Positions 11,901 through 23,377 of a stretch of DNA of 64,000 bases are shown here, piece after piece; position 1 is the first letter of the stretch, and each line of letters opens with the position of its first letter. The notes below the pieces were generated by a model, which saw only the letters and a list, made by a program, of their open reading frames with translations, made no database searches and was not told where the DNA came from. The stretch is from Manihot esculenta. Taxonomy: Eukaryota; Streptophyta; Magnoliopsida; Malpighiales; Euphorbiaceae. The stretch spans positions 31,934,153-31,998,152 of the forward strand of contig NC_035162.2 in NCBI RefSeq assembly GCF_001659605.2, in the 5' to 3' direction. A program made the position numbers and the translations under genes.

Positions 11901-13826
11901 AATCATACCTCTGGGTGTACCTCTCCTGTCTCCTCTGAAGACACACTCTGATCCATCCTGGTCTCTGAGACTAACTATCTTCTCTCTACAGTCCAACGTA
12001 GCACTATATGCAGATAGCCAATCCATCCCTAGAATGACATCAAAATCTGTCAAGTCTAGAACCACAAGGTCAGCTGGAAGGCATCTACCCTCTATGAATA
12101 CGGGACTGAAACGACAGACTGACACTGCCACTGATGGGTCACATTTGGGTCCACTGACCCAGAGAGGATACTCTAACGCAGAACTGATCAAACCCAATCT
12201 CTCTATGGCTCTCGACGCAATAAAGGAATGAGAAGCACCGGGGTCCATCAAAGCATACACATCTGAACACCCAATGATGAGATTACCTGACACCACTGTG
12301 TTCGATGTATTAGCCTCCTCCTGAGTCACAGTGAAAATCCGTGCTGGGGCTACAGGATTTCCACCTCGGGAACCTGCTGCTGAAGTAGAGGCTGCCCCTC
12401 TCCCTCTACCTCTACCACTACCCTGAGGCATAGCTGAAGCCGCTGGCTGCCCTACTGGCTGAGCTACACTGCCTGAACTCATCTGCTGGGAAGGTGCCAC
12501 AAAAGTCACCTGAGGACACTCTCGAGCAAAATGCCCTACCTGTCCACATCTGAAACAGGCTGACGATCCCAACTGACAAGCTCCTCTGTGTGGTCTCCCA
12601 CATCTTCCACATACTGGAACAGCTGTGCCAGAGCTTGAGCCACTACCCATTCCCAGACCTGACTTGACTTTACTCCAGAACCCTTTCCTTGTTCCTCTCG
12701 CTCTATCCCATCTCTTACTGCCTGTAGAACCTGAACTGGGGGCCTTAGAACCCGAAGCCTGTGCCCTTGACTGTTTCTGAATAGTGGCACTAGCTTCCAT
12801 CTTCCTGGCTGCATCTATAATAGAGTGAAAACTCTCCTTTTCTGCTGGAAGGATCAAAGAAGAATACCTAGGATGAAGTCTCATGGTATATCTCCTCGCC
12901 TTCTTCTGATCAGTATCATAGGCCTGACCCACGTACTGAAGCAGATCCAGGAACTTATCTGTGAACTCATCAACAGTCATCTCATCTGTTTGTCTCAACT
13001 GTTCAAACTCAATTATCTTCATCTCCCTGGAACTATCAGGAAAAGCCCACCCTGCAAACTCATTAGCGAACTCTCCCCATGACATACTGTTCATTCTGGG
13101 CTCTATATAGTTCTTAAACCATTCCCGAGCCTTCTTACACTTCAGTGTAAATCCTGCCATCTCTATGGCTCTACTGTCATCTGTACCCAACTCATCAGTG
13201 ATCATCTTCACAAATCTCAGGTACTCAAATGGATCATCTCCTGTGTTAAACTTCGGAGCATCCAATTTAAGGTACTCAGTCATCTTTACCTTACTTCTAG
13301 ATGAACAAGATGGAACCATTTGGGTAATAGGGGCTACTGGTTCTGTTTGTGGTGGTGGAGGTGCTGGTTCATTTATTTCTGGGTGTGCTGCACTTAGATG
13401 AATAGGGGAGGGTGGATACATAGGATATGGTGGATATGATGGGTAATAGGGAGGATATGGTACATATGGCATGTGTGTAGGATATGGGTCAAAACGAGAG
13501 TACTCCGACATACCCTCCATCGGATACTCTAGATCCTGAAACAAGGATGGATAGCCATAACCTGAGGCCTGAACGCCTCCCTCGGATTCTCCCATACCTT
13601 CATCCATAGACGGATCAGTCTCCATAGCCTCCCTCACTTCTTCTGATCCTCCTCCTCTAACTATCCCTCTTCTGCTCTCGTCTACAGACCTTCTAGGGTC
13701 TATTGACATGCCTTCCCTGCTAGATCTTTGTGACCTTGCCCTTGGCAATGCAGGAGGACGAGCAGCTACTCCCTCACTATCTGATGGGACTCCAGTCAAT
13801 CGAGCTGATCGACGAGTTCCTCGCAT
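8901..13826 (-). pseudogene. gag-pol polyprotein of A-el2, three in-frame stops
   Basis: One frame of about 1640 codons. The start is the conserved ATG at 13826-13824 ([10 protein letters not shown]), not the upstream ATG of the open frame. Order: proline-rich N-terminus, capsid ([21 protein letters not shown]), two knuckles ([26 protein letters not shown]), protease with [10 protein letters not shown] with FIDDILVYS, RNase H with FTDHKSL and ADALSRK, integrase with an H-H-C-C zinc site and D, D, E residues ([30 protein letters not shown]), then the chromodomain. Stops are at 10760-10758 (CAG to TAG, between RT and RNase H), 9962-9960 (TAA, before the integrase core) and 9017-9015 (CAG to TAG, inside the chromodomain). 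The frame is otherwise intact. Confidence 0.93.
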
Positions 13827-14039
13827 CTTAACTCTCTGAAAATAACACATACGATAGCATATCAGCACATCAAAACACATATATCTTAATCATCAAAACA
13901 CATGCATATGCATCTCCTAGCATCAAAAAGACAGGACTCAACATCCTATCCTAGTGGACATGATTCCTATTGTGCTTGACCAACTCTAATCTCTATGAGC
14001 CCGACACTCTCTCTATAGGTCCGATCATATGAACCTAGG
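13827..14039 (-). other. 5' leader of A-el2
   Basis: Non-coding. It has the family block AAGACAGGACTC with ATCCTAGTGGACATGA (about 13930-13962), shared with the other family A leaders, so it may be part of the packaging region. Confidence 0.6.
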
Positions 14040-14051
14040 GCTCTGATACCA
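14040..14051 (-). other. Primer binding site, A-el2
   Basis: TGGTATCAGAGC on the minus strand, three bases from the LTR, complementary to initiator-Met tRNA. Confidence 0.92.
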
Positions 14052-14054
14052 ATC

Positions 14055-16201
14055 TGTAACGACCCCAAAATGGACCGTCACCGGCGCTAGGATTCAGGTC
14101 GGCTTAAGGCCGCCAGGACCCGTAGCAAGCCTGCTATACTCTCTGTGTACCTGTAAATCTCATACATGATCATACATTTTATGTGAAAATAAAAACTCTT
14201 TTCCTGATCCAAGGCTTAACCTGTGCATGCACTATCTCTGTCTATACCCCTGACTAGAGCTGGCTCTAGATGGGTTATCTCATACCTGTTAAGCCTGGTT
14301 TTTCACATACTCAGCAAAATATATACATAAACAGATCATGTACAAAAACCAAAGATTTACAACACAACTATGTCAAGCACAATTCTAACTGTAAGCACAA
14401 TTAACACATCTCTTTAATATTACATGTCCACTCTAAGCTATTACAAGTTTCTTCTCTTATCTCTGAACTCTTCTGACCTTCCCCTGTACACTGTACACCG
14501 AAATCCTGCAAGACTGGGATTAAGGGAGTGGGATGAGCTCTATAGCCCAGTGAGTAGAATAACAAAATCAGTCATAAAATATGAGCACATGGAATGCGTC
14601 ATAACACAGACAAGCCACATCAAGAGTAAACCTGTCACCACATAGCCTCAGTAACTTCCGTGCCAGGGCGTAGAATCGAGCACCTGGTCTTCCTGTCATA
14701 TATGTATATGTGTGTATAACACCTCTGTACTTACCGTTGCCAGGGCGTAGTCAAAGGCTCCTGGACTTTACTATACCTGCCAGGGCGTAGTCAAAGGCTC
14801 CTGGTCTTAACTCAGAGACTATTGGATCATTCAGCATTTACTCACACCAACAATTAGCAATGCAATGCAACATATTCGTGAATACTAATGCAGGCAACCT
14901 ATTTGCATAATCATGATGCATGAGATATGCTAAAACATTCCATTGTTTCATTAAAAACATTAAGTTTAGTTCCACTCACCTCTGGCTCTGGACTGACTCT
15001 GCAGGTTCAGTAAACTCTGGAGCAGTACTCACTGCTGCTCTCTCTGGTTCCTCTGGTCTGTAACACATAAAGACTCAAATGAGGGACCAAACTATCTTAA
15101 GAATAACTCTTTTAAACTACCCAAGAAACCCCTTAATCTCAACTCAGGCAAAGCATGCAAAAAGAAAAGCTGGACAGAACACTTTCGGCGGCAGGTTCGG
15201 CGGCCGAATGTCCTCTCCAGAGACGAAACTCAAGCACCTTCGGCGGCACCTTCGGCGGCCGAATCCCCCCAAACAGAGCCGAACATGCAAAAACACTCGG
15301 GGGCAAGCTGTGGCAACCAAGCCACCATGCAGGAGGTTCGGCGGCCGAATGAACCTTCGGCTGCCGAACCTGAGTTCATCCAGAACTCAGCTTCAACGGC
15401 AACTCATCTCCTCCTTCTCTTCAATTTCTCCAAACATGCATACTTCAACTCTTCACCACATATACTCACGTATATGATCCCAGGGGTCCAAAACTAGCTA
15501 ATAACCCCAAACAACAAAACAAACATAACACATAAACATATAGACATGCATAAATCATCAAAACTACCATTGTTTTTCACCTAAACATGCATCTCCTTCA
15601 ATAACTCTCATAAAACCTTCAGAAAACATATAAACAGGTTCTCGATCTTCCCTTACCTCTGTAAACAGGAAGATAACCGTTCTGAATCCAAGGAAAACAG
15701 ATCAACTCTTCTTCAACCTCACTAACTCTCAAAAGCTTAACTTTTGCTTCAAAACTCTCACAATCTCTTGACCACTAGCAAACTCCTGCATGATCTGCTT
15801 AAACTCAGCAAATAACTCGTGGGAGACGTGGCCAAGCTTCTGGCAACAAGTTGGACATAACACCTGTCCAAAATGCTGACTAAGGATGCCCAAAAGCTGG
15901 CTGGCCAACTCAATTTCGGCTGCCCAATCGCATGCAAACTCATGCAACCTTCGGGGGCCGAACTTACCTTCGGAAACCAAACCTTGAGCACTTTCGGCGG
16001 CCGAACTTACCTTCGGCGGCCGAACTTGGCTCAACTGCCTTAGGTCATTTCAACTCAAAACTCACTTCCATTAACCTTAAATCATCAACACAAATCACAC
16101 CACTTAGTAAAACATAAATCCTACCTTTTTGTAGAATTCCGACACCCCGAATTCCACCGGACTACAGGAATTCCGGTGCTGGATTCTAGCCGGGTATTAC
16201 A
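14055..16201 (-). repeat. 5' LTR of A-el2
   Basis: 2147 bp, TGTAACGACCCC...GGGTATTACA. Same order of repeats as its partner: minisatellite 14669-14805, second TTCGGC array 15179-15369, first array 15915-16025. Adjacent to the primer site on the left and to the duplication aaatg on the right. Confidence 0.96.
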
Positions 16202-16873
16202 AAATGTGAGCGTTGTCACATTAAGATGTGGGAAAGAGCTCCAAAATGCCAAATCTGAGGAAGAAAGACCAAAGGAGCAAGAACAAGGTGTTTCAGAAGA
16301 GCCTCCAACGCATATGGCTGATCAACAGGTAAGTTTCAAAATTCCACCTCCTTTTCCAAAAAGATTTGAAAGGACACAAAAAGGAAAAGAAGAAAAGGAG
16401 ATCCTTGAGACCTTCAGGAAAGTGGAAATCAACATACCTCTGTTAGATGCTGTGAAACAGATTTCCAGGTACGCAAAATTTCTGAAAGAATTGTGTACCA
16501 ATAGAAGGAAGCTTGCTGAGAGAGAAAAAGTAAGTGTAGGTGAGGTTGTTACTGCTGTGATAAAAAGAGAACTTCCAACCAAATGCAAAGACAAAGGAAT
16601 GTTTGCTATTTCTTGCAAAATTGGCAATGTTGGGGTAAAGAAAGCTATATGTGATCTAGGTGCATCCGTTGATGTTATGTCTCTTGCTATTTATAATTCT
16701 TTGAATGCAGGTGCATTGAAAGACACCAGAGTAGTGATTCAATTGGTTGACAGATCTGTGGTGTATCCAAAAGGAGTTTTAGAAGATGTTCTAGTACAAG
16801 TAGACGAACTTGTCTTTCCAGCAGACTTTTATGTGATTGATACAAAGGAAGACAATGGTAACACTACTTCAGA
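16202..16873 (+). pseudogene. Athila-type gag C-terminus and protease N-terminus, B1
   Basis: Open across its length but truncated by the insertions on both sides. It has NVSVVTLRCGKEL, then PPPFPKRF, then KFLKELCTNRRKL and the protease active site DLGASVDVMS, all typical of Athila. The frame continues from the fragment left of A-el2 and into the fragment at 39352. Apparent start codons are incidental; this is an internal piece. Confidence 0.87.
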
Positions 16874-17284
16874 TGTAACGACCCGAAAATCGGACCGCTA
16901 CCGGCGCTAGGATCCGGGTCGGCTTAAGGCCGCCAAGACCCGTAGCAAGCCTGACATACAACCTGAAAACCTGTTTAATCCCATACATGATCAACAACAT
17001 ACATAAAAATTTAAAACTTTTCTTTCACTCATAAGCCAAACTCAACCTGTGCATGCACTGTACATAGCCATAATCATAAACATGACCCCTCTTTGGGATC
17101 TCATCAATGCCCCAATAGGCGATACATCATAAGATGAGTTGGCTTTCATGAACATTATAAAACATTTTTGATCATGTAATAAAAGGGATACCTCATACAC
17201 AATGTCAAGCATAATATCTAATCCTCAATATCATTACATGACTGAAACTGTACTTTTATATAACATTAATATATTCATCATGTC
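16874..17284 (-). repeat. 3' LTR of A-el3, distal part
   Basis: First 411 bp (plus coordinates) of the LTR, beginning TGTAACGACCCGAAAATCGG. It matches 37105 onward almost base for base up to the A-el4 insertion at atgtc. Confidence 0.94.
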
Positions 17285-17458
17285 TGTAATACCCGGCTAG
17301 AGTCCGGCACCGGAATTCCTGTTGTTTGGTGGAATCCGGGGTGTCGGAATTCTAGAAAAGGTAGAATTTATGTTTTACTAAGTGGTATGATTTGTATTGA
17401 TGTTTTACGGTTAATGGAAGTGAGTTTTGAGTTGAAATAACCTAAGGCAATTGAGCCA

Positions 17459-17530
17459 AGTTCGGCCGCCGAAGGTAAGTTCGGCCGCCGAAGGTGTTCG
17501 GCTTCCGAAGGTAAGTTCGGCCCCCGAATG
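17459..17530 (+). repeat. TTCGGCCGCCGAA palindrome array, first cluster, A-el4 5' LTR
   Basis: Two complete palindromes plus TTCGGCTTCCGAA and TTCGGCCCCCGAA variants, spaced by AGGTAAG-like linkers. The right LTR has one extra copy (24060-24145), showing that the array changes copy number. Each full unit holds GCCGCC, the core of the plant GCC-box. Confidence 0.85.
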
Positions 17531-17820
17531 TTGCATGGTTTTGCATGCGATTGGGCAGCCGAAACTGAGTTGGCCAGCTAGCTTTTGGGCATCCTTAGTC
17601 AGCATTTTGGACAGGTGTTATGTCCAATTTGTTGCCAGAAGCTTGGCCACGTCTCCCCTGGTTTATTTGCTGAGTTTGAGCAGCTCATGCAGAGTGTTTT
17701 GATCGTTCACAAGGGTTTGAATGTTTGGAAGCAAAAAGCTAGGTTTGTGAGAGTTTGAGAGTTTGAGGAGAGTTGGTCCGTTTTCCTTAGTTCAGAGTGT
17801 TCAGCTTCTTGTTACAGGAG

Positions 17821-18410
17821 GTAAGTAATGCTCTTGAACCTGTTTATGTGTTTTCTGAAGGTTTTATGGATGTTAAGGGAGAGACAAGTGAGAAGTAGTG
17901 GTTTTGATGAGTTATGCATGTATACATGTTTCTGTGTTATGTTTGATTTGTTGTTTGGGGTTATTAGATAGTTTTGGACCCCTGTGATCATATACATGAG
18001 TATATGTGTGTTGAGGAGTTGGAGTATATATGGTTTGAGTGGTTGAAGGGAAGGAGAAGATGGTTTGCCGTTGAAGCTGAGTTCTGGATGAACTCAGGTT
18101 CGGCAGCCGAAGGTTCATTCGGCCGCCGAACCTCTTGTATGGTGGCTTAGGCTGCCACAGCTTGCCCCCGCGAGTGTTGAATGTTCGGCTCTGTTTGGGA
18201 GATTCGGCCGCCGAAGGTGCCGCCGAAGGTGCTTGAGTTTCGTCTCTGGAGAGGACATTCGGCCGCCGAACCTGCCGCCGAAAGTGTCCTGTCCAGCTTT
18301 CTTTTGCATGCTTTGCATGGATAGTTGAGTGAGTTTAAGGGGATTCTTGGGGAAGTTTCAGAGAGTTATTCTACGCTTGTTTGGTCCCTCATTTGAGTCC
18401 ATCTGTATAG
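17821..18410 (+). other. Possible intron 1 in LTR leader
   Basis: GTAAGTAATG follows ACAGGAG at 17821, and a TGTATAG or TACAG acceptor lies at 18410 or 18416. Equivalent GTAAG and TAG/CAG sites occur in all family A LTRs, including subfamily copies that are otherwise diverged. The second TTCGGC array lies inside. This is inferred from consensus only. Confidence 0.4.
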
Positions 18411-18499
18411 GTACAGACCAGAGGAACCAGAGAGAGCAGCAGTGAGTACTGCTCCAGAGGTTCAGAGCCTGCAGAGTCAGTCAGTCCAGATAGCCAAAG

Positions 18500-19058
18500 G
18501 TGAGTGGAACTAAACTTATGACTTTTAATTGAACCACAAACTGCTTTTAGCATATCTCATGCATCATGTTTATGCCATAGGTTGATTGCATTAGTATTCA
18601 CGAATATGTTGCATTGAATGCATCGTTATTTGTTGATGTGGGTAAATGCTGAATGATCCCATAGTCACAGACAGGAAGTCCAGGAGCCTTTGACTACGCC
18701 CTGGCAGGTATAGTGAAGTCCAGGAGCCTTTGACTACGCCCTGGCAGGTATAGCAAAGTCCAGGAGCCTTTGACTACGCCCTGGCAGGTATAGCAAAGTC
18801 CAGGAGCCTTTGACTACGCCCTGGCAATGGTAAGTACAGAGGTGTTATATACACATATACATATATGACAGGAAGGCCAGGTGTTCGATTCTACGCCCTG
18901 GCACAGAGTTACTGGGACTATGTGGTGACAGGTTTACTCTTGATGTGGCTTGTCTGTGATATGGTGCATTCCATGAGATCATATTTTACTGAGATGTTTT
19001 ACTGTTCTACTCACTGGGCTATAGAGCTCATCCCACTCCCTTAACCCCAGTTTTGCAG
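18500..19058 (+). other. Possible intron 2 in LTR leader
   Basis: AAAG precedes GTGAGTGG at 18500, and CCCCAGTTTTGCAG ends at 19058, preceded by a CTTAAC branch-like motif. The CCAGG/CCTGG minisatellite lies inside. Conserved in position across family A; inferred from consensus only. Confidence 0.4.
18680..18830 (+). repeat. Minisatellite, four 40-bp units, A-el4 5' LTR
   Basis: Units of GTCCAGGAGCC, TTTGACTACG, CCCTGGCAGGTATAG. The 3' LTR of the same element has three units (about 25293-25407), so one unit was gained or lost since or during insertion. A related sixth-family unit with TGTTCGATTCTACGCCCTGG follows at 18877. Confidence 0.9.
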
Positions 19059-19503
19059 GTTCAGTATACAGTGTACAGGGATAGTCCAGCAGGGTACAGG
19101 AAAAGTAAAGAGATCTGTAATAGCTTAGAGTGGACATGTAATATTAAAGAGATGTAATAGTTGTTGCTTGACCTAGTGATGTATGTTTTGTACATGATCT
19201 GTATATGTATATATGTTTTCCTGTATGTGAAAACCAGGCTTAACAGGTATGAGTTAACCCATCTAGAGCAAGCTCTAGTCAGGGATACAGAGTACAGAGT
19301 ACATGAGTACAGAGTACAGAGATAGTGCATGCACAGGTTAAGCCTTGGTTCAGAAAAGAGTTTTATTTTCACAGAAAATGTATGATCATGTATGAGGTTT
19401 ACAGGTACACAGAGAGTATAGCAGGCTTGCTACGGGTTCTGGCGGCCTTAAGCCGACCTGAATCCTAGCGCCGGTGACGGTCCATTTTGGGGTCATTACA
19501 GAT

Positions 19504-19510
19504 TGGTATC
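19504..19510 (+). other. Truncated primer binding site, A-el4
   Basis: TGGTATC remains of the initiator-Met site; the next bases are already inverted gag. A seven-base match is unlikely to prime well. Confidence 0.75.
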
Positions 19511-20017
19511 TTACTGCTTGGTGTGGGGGCTTTAGAACCCGAAGCCTGTGCCTTTGACTGTTTCTGAATATTGGCACTAGCTTCCATTTTCCTGGCTGCG
19601 TCTACTATAGTATGGAAACTCTCCTTTTCTGCTGGAAGAATTAAGGAAGCATACCTGGGATGCAGTCTCATCGTATATCTCCTTGCTTTCTTCTGATCAG
19701 TATCATAGGCTTGACCCACGTACTGAAGCAGATCCAGGAACTTATCTGTGAATTCATCAACACTCATCTCATCTGTCTGTCTCAACTGTTCAAATTCAAT
19801 TACTTTCATCTCCCTCGAACTGTCAGGAAAAGCCCACCCTGCAAACTCATTGGCGAACTCTCCCCATGACATGCTGTCCATTCTAGGCTCCACATAATTC
19901 TTAAACCATTCTCTGGCTTTCTTGCATTTTAATGTGAAACCTGCCATTTCAATGGCTCTCCTATCATCTGCTCCCAATTCACTGGTTATCATCCTAACTG
20001 CTCTGAGGTAATCAAAG
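19511..20017 (-). pseudogene. Inverted capsid segment of gag, A-el4
   Basis: The minus strand encodes, from about 20017 leftward, [30 protein letters not shown], the [13 protein letters not shown] stretch, [20 protein letters not shown] and on to SGSKAPTPS. This is the middle of gag in reverse relative to the element. The primer-side leader and gag N-terminus are absent. At 20017-20030 the plus-strand gag resumes at the segment that would normally follow the inverted block. Confidence 0.92.
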
Positions 20018-20029
20018 GGAACAAAGAGT

Positions 20030-20986
20030 AAGTTCTGGAGTAAAGTCAAGTCAGGTCTGGGAATAGGTAGTGGCTCAAGCTCTGGCACAGCTCCAGTCTG
20101 CAGACGATGCGGAAAACCACATGGAGGAGTTTGTCGGTTGGGATCTACAGCTTGTTTTCGATGTGGACAGGAAGGGCATATTGCTCGGGATTGTCCGCAG
20201 ATGACTTTTGCACCATCTCAGCAGATGAGTTCAGGTAGTGTGGTACAGCCAGTTGTACGGCCAGCAGCTCCAGTCATGCCTCAGACTAGTGGCAGAGGTA
20301 GAGGGAGAGGGGTAGCCTCTACTTCAGCAGCAGGTTCCCGAGGTGGAAATCCGGTAGCCCCAGCACGGATTTTCACAGTGACACAGGAGGAGGCTAACAC
20401 GTCGAACACAGTGGTGTCAGGTAATCTCATCATTGGGTGTTCAGATGTGTATGCTTTGATGGACCCCAGTGCTTCTCATTCCTTTATTGCTTCGAGAGCC
20501 ATAGAGCGATTGGGTTTGATCAGTTCTGAGTTAGAGTATCCTCTCTGGGTCAGTGGACCTAGATGTGACCCATCAGTGGCAGTGTCAGTCTGTCGTTTCA
20601 GTCCCGTATTCATAGAGGGTAGATGCCTTCCAGCTGACCTTTTGGTTCTAGACTTGACAGATTTTGATGTCATTCTAGGGATGGATTGGTTATCTACATA
20701 TAGTGCTACGTTGGACTGTCGAGAAAAGCTAGTGAGTCTCAGAGACCAGGATGGGTCAGAGTGTGTCTTCAGAGGAGACAAGAGAGGTACACCCAGAGGT
20801 ATGATTTCAGCCCTTCAGGCTCGTCGTTTGCTTAGGAGGGGTTGTCAGGGGTTTCTAGCTCATGTGAGAGAGCTAGACAGTCAGATGAGGGAACCAGCCA
20901 CAGTACCAGTAGTCCGAGAGTTTCTCGATGTGTTCCCAGACGATTTGCCAGGACTACCACCTGATAGGGAGATAGGGTTTGAAATT
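20030..20986 (+). pseudogene. gag knuckles and protease, A-el4
   Basis: Resumes gag at the WSKVKSGLG equivalent, followed by two knuckles ([26 protein letters not shown], to about 20200), a GRGRGR linker and [12 protein letters not shown]. The protease has MDPSASHSF at about 20459-20485 where other copies read MDPGASHSF, a G-to-A change that removes the active-site glycine. [11 protein letters not shown] follows. The frame ends at TAA 20987-20989, at the protease-RT border. No initiator ATG remains in this orientation. Confidence 0.9.
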
Positions 20987-20989
20987 TAA

Positions 20990-23374
20990 TTGCTGCCAGG
21001 TACCAGACCTATCTCTATTCCTCCCTACAGGATGGCGCCAGCTGAGTTAACAGAGTTGAAAGAACAGTTGCAGGACTTGGTAGATAAGGGTTTCATCCGC
21101 CCTAGTACCTCACCTTGGGGTGCTCCAGTGCTCTTTGTCAGAAAGAAGGATGGATCCCTCAGACTTTGTATCGACTACAGACAGTTGAACAAGGTCACTA
21201 TCAAGAATAGGTATCCCTTACCTCGGATTGATGATCTATTTGACCAGCTAGCTGGAGCAGGTTGTTTCTCGAAAATAGATCTGAGATCTGGATATCATCA
21301 GTTGAGAGTCAGAGAGGCAGATGTGCCTAAGACAGCTTTCCGGACCAGATATGGGCATTATGAGTTCTTAGTGATGCCGTTCGGGTTGACTAACGCCCCT
21401 GCAGCATTTATGGATCTCATGAACAGGGTATTTAGTGAGTTTCTGGATCACTTTGTCATTGTGTTTATCGATGATATCTTAGTGTATTCCAGAGATGCAG
21501 AGGAGCATGCCCAGCATCTGAGGATTGTTCTGCAGACACTGAGAGAGCATGGTTTATATGCCAAGTTCTCGAAGTGTGAGTTTTGGTTGGGGAGCATTGC
21601 CTTCTTGGGACATGTGGTATCAGCAGAGGGTATTGAGGTAGACCCCAAGAAGATAGAGGCTGTAGCTAACTGGCCCAGACCCACGACAGTGACTGAGATT
21701 AAAAGCTTTCTGGGACTGGCAGGTTACTACAGGAGGTTCGTTCAGAACTTCTCAAAGATAACAGCTCCTATGACCAAATTGACTCAGAAGAACCAGAAGT
21801 TTATCTGGTCAGACCAGTGTGAAGAGAGCTTTGAGGAGCTCAAGAGGAGATTGACAACAGCACCAGTGTTAGCTCTGCCTGTCAGTAATGAAGAGGTCAC
21901 AGTGTTCTGTGATGCATCGCGAGTGGGATTGGGTTGTGTATTGATGCAGAGTGATAGAGTAATAGCTTATGCTTCGAGACAGTTGAAGAAGCACGAGTTG
22001 AATTACCCTACCCATGACCTAGAGATGGCAGCAGTTATCTTTGCACTTAAGATGTGGCGGCATTACCTCTACGGGGTTAAATGCGAGATCTTCACCGATC
22101 ACAAGAGTTTACAGTACATCTTCAGTCAGAGAGAGCTGAATTTGCGGCAAAGAAGGTGGGTCGAATTGCTCAGTGATTATGATTGTAAAATCCAGTATCA
22201 TCCGGGTAAGGCGAATGTTGTCGCAGACGCCCTAAGCCGGAAGTCACTAGGCAGTTTATCCCATATAGCAGCAGAGCGGAGACCAGTTGTAATGGAGCTT
22301 TATAAGCTCTTTGACGAGGGATTACAGCTAGAGTTGTCTGGTACAGGTGCGTTGATAGCACAGATGAGAGTGACACCTGTGTTTCTGGAACAGATAGCTC
22401 AGAGACAGCACGAGGACCCTGAGTTGATGAAAATTGCCAGGACTGTTCAGTCAGGCAATAGTGTAGAGTTCAGATTTGACAGCAAAGGGATCCTTCGCTA
22501 TGGGAGTCGACTTTGTGTACCGGATAGGGGCAGTGTGAAGGAAGACATTATGAGGGAAGCTCATAATGCGAGGTATAGTGTTCACCCAGGAGCCACCAAG
22601 ATGTATCAGGATCTGAAAAGGGTTTATTGGTGGCCAGCCATGAAGAAAGAAGTGGCGCAGTTCGTGACAGCCTGTGAGGTTTGTCAGAGGGTGAAATTAG
22701 AGCATCAGAAACCGGCCGGAATGCTTAACCCATTACCGATTCCAGAGTGGAAATGGGAGAACATAGCCATGGATTTTGTAGTGGGTTTACCAGTAGCGTC
22801 CAACAGGATAGACTCGATATGGGTGATTGTGGACAGACTCATGAAATCTGCTCATTTTCTTCCAGTACGGAGTAACTATTCTGTGGATAAGTTGGCACAG
22901 GTTTATCTGGATGAGATAGTGAGATTACATGGAGTTCCAGTGTCTATAGTTTCAGACAGAGGACCTCAGTTTACCTCCCGCTTTTGGCGGAGTCTGCAAA
23001 GTGCGATGGGCACGAGATTGGATTTTAGTACTGCTTTCCACCCACAGACTGATGGACAGTCAGAAAGGACCATCCAGACCATAGAGGATATGCTTCGCCT
23101 ATGTGTGTTAGACTTTGGCGGTTCTTGGAGGCAGCATCTACCTTTGGTGGAGTTTGCCTACAATAACAGCTATCATGCGAGCATCGGGATGGCTCCTTAT
23201 GAAGCTTTGTATGGGAGGAAGTGCAGATCCCCTGTTTGCTGGGAAGAGGTAGGAGAGAAGGCTCTTGCAGGGCCAGAGTTAGTAGACATTACCAGTAGAA
23301 TGGTGCCCATGATCAGAGAGAGAATCAGAACAGCTCAGAGTAGACAGAAAAGTTATGCAGACGTTCGCAGAAAG
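20990..23374 (+). pseudogene. RT, RNase H and integrase, A-el4
   Basis: Same frame as the protease after the stop. RT has [45 protein letters not shown] and FIDDILVYS (about 21460-21490). RNase H has [16 protein letters not shown] (CAG intact here), [27 protein letters not shown] and ADALSRK. Integrase has the zinc site ([18 protein letters not shown]), [17 protein letters not shown] and the [13 protein letters not shown] helix, so D, D and E are all kept. The frame ends at TAG 23375-23377. Confidence 0.93.
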
Positions 23375-23377
23375 TAG

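Larger units (their letters stand above)
6676..16201 (-). mobile_element. A-el2: full-length, young Tekay-type chromovirus
   Basis: 9526-bp minus-strand element with two 2147-bp LTRs (6676-8822 and 14055-16201), flanked by the 5-bp duplication aaatg (6671-6675, 16202-16206). Primer site, leader, one gag-pol frame, stem-loop and polypurine tract are all present. By eye the LTRs differ at about seven positions, roughly 0.3%, implying a recent insertion. Three in-frame stops make it non-autonomous. It interrupts B1 gag. Confidence 0.96.
17285..19500 (+). repeat. 5' LTR of A-el4
   Basis: TGTAATACCCGG...GGTCATTACA. Order: first TTCGGC array (17459-17530), donor-like GTAAGTAATG (17821), second array (18102-18292), possible small exon (about 18411-18499), minisatellite (18680-18830), acceptor-like TTTTGCAG (to 19058). 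Confidence 0.96.

Noticed and set aside
11059..13401. Plus-strand frames opposite A-el2 gag-pol (also 20476-20781, 21448-21684, 28227-29140, 53116-53376)
   Set aside because: They are antisense shadows of the RT and gag frames, which have all family motifs.
16322..16627. Minus-strand frame of 101 codons
   Set aside because: Antisense to the Athila-type protease fragment of B1.
18680..18830. CRISPR-like array of regularly spaced repeats
   Set aside because: Units are directly adjacent with nearly identical content and no varied spacers, in a plant LTR.
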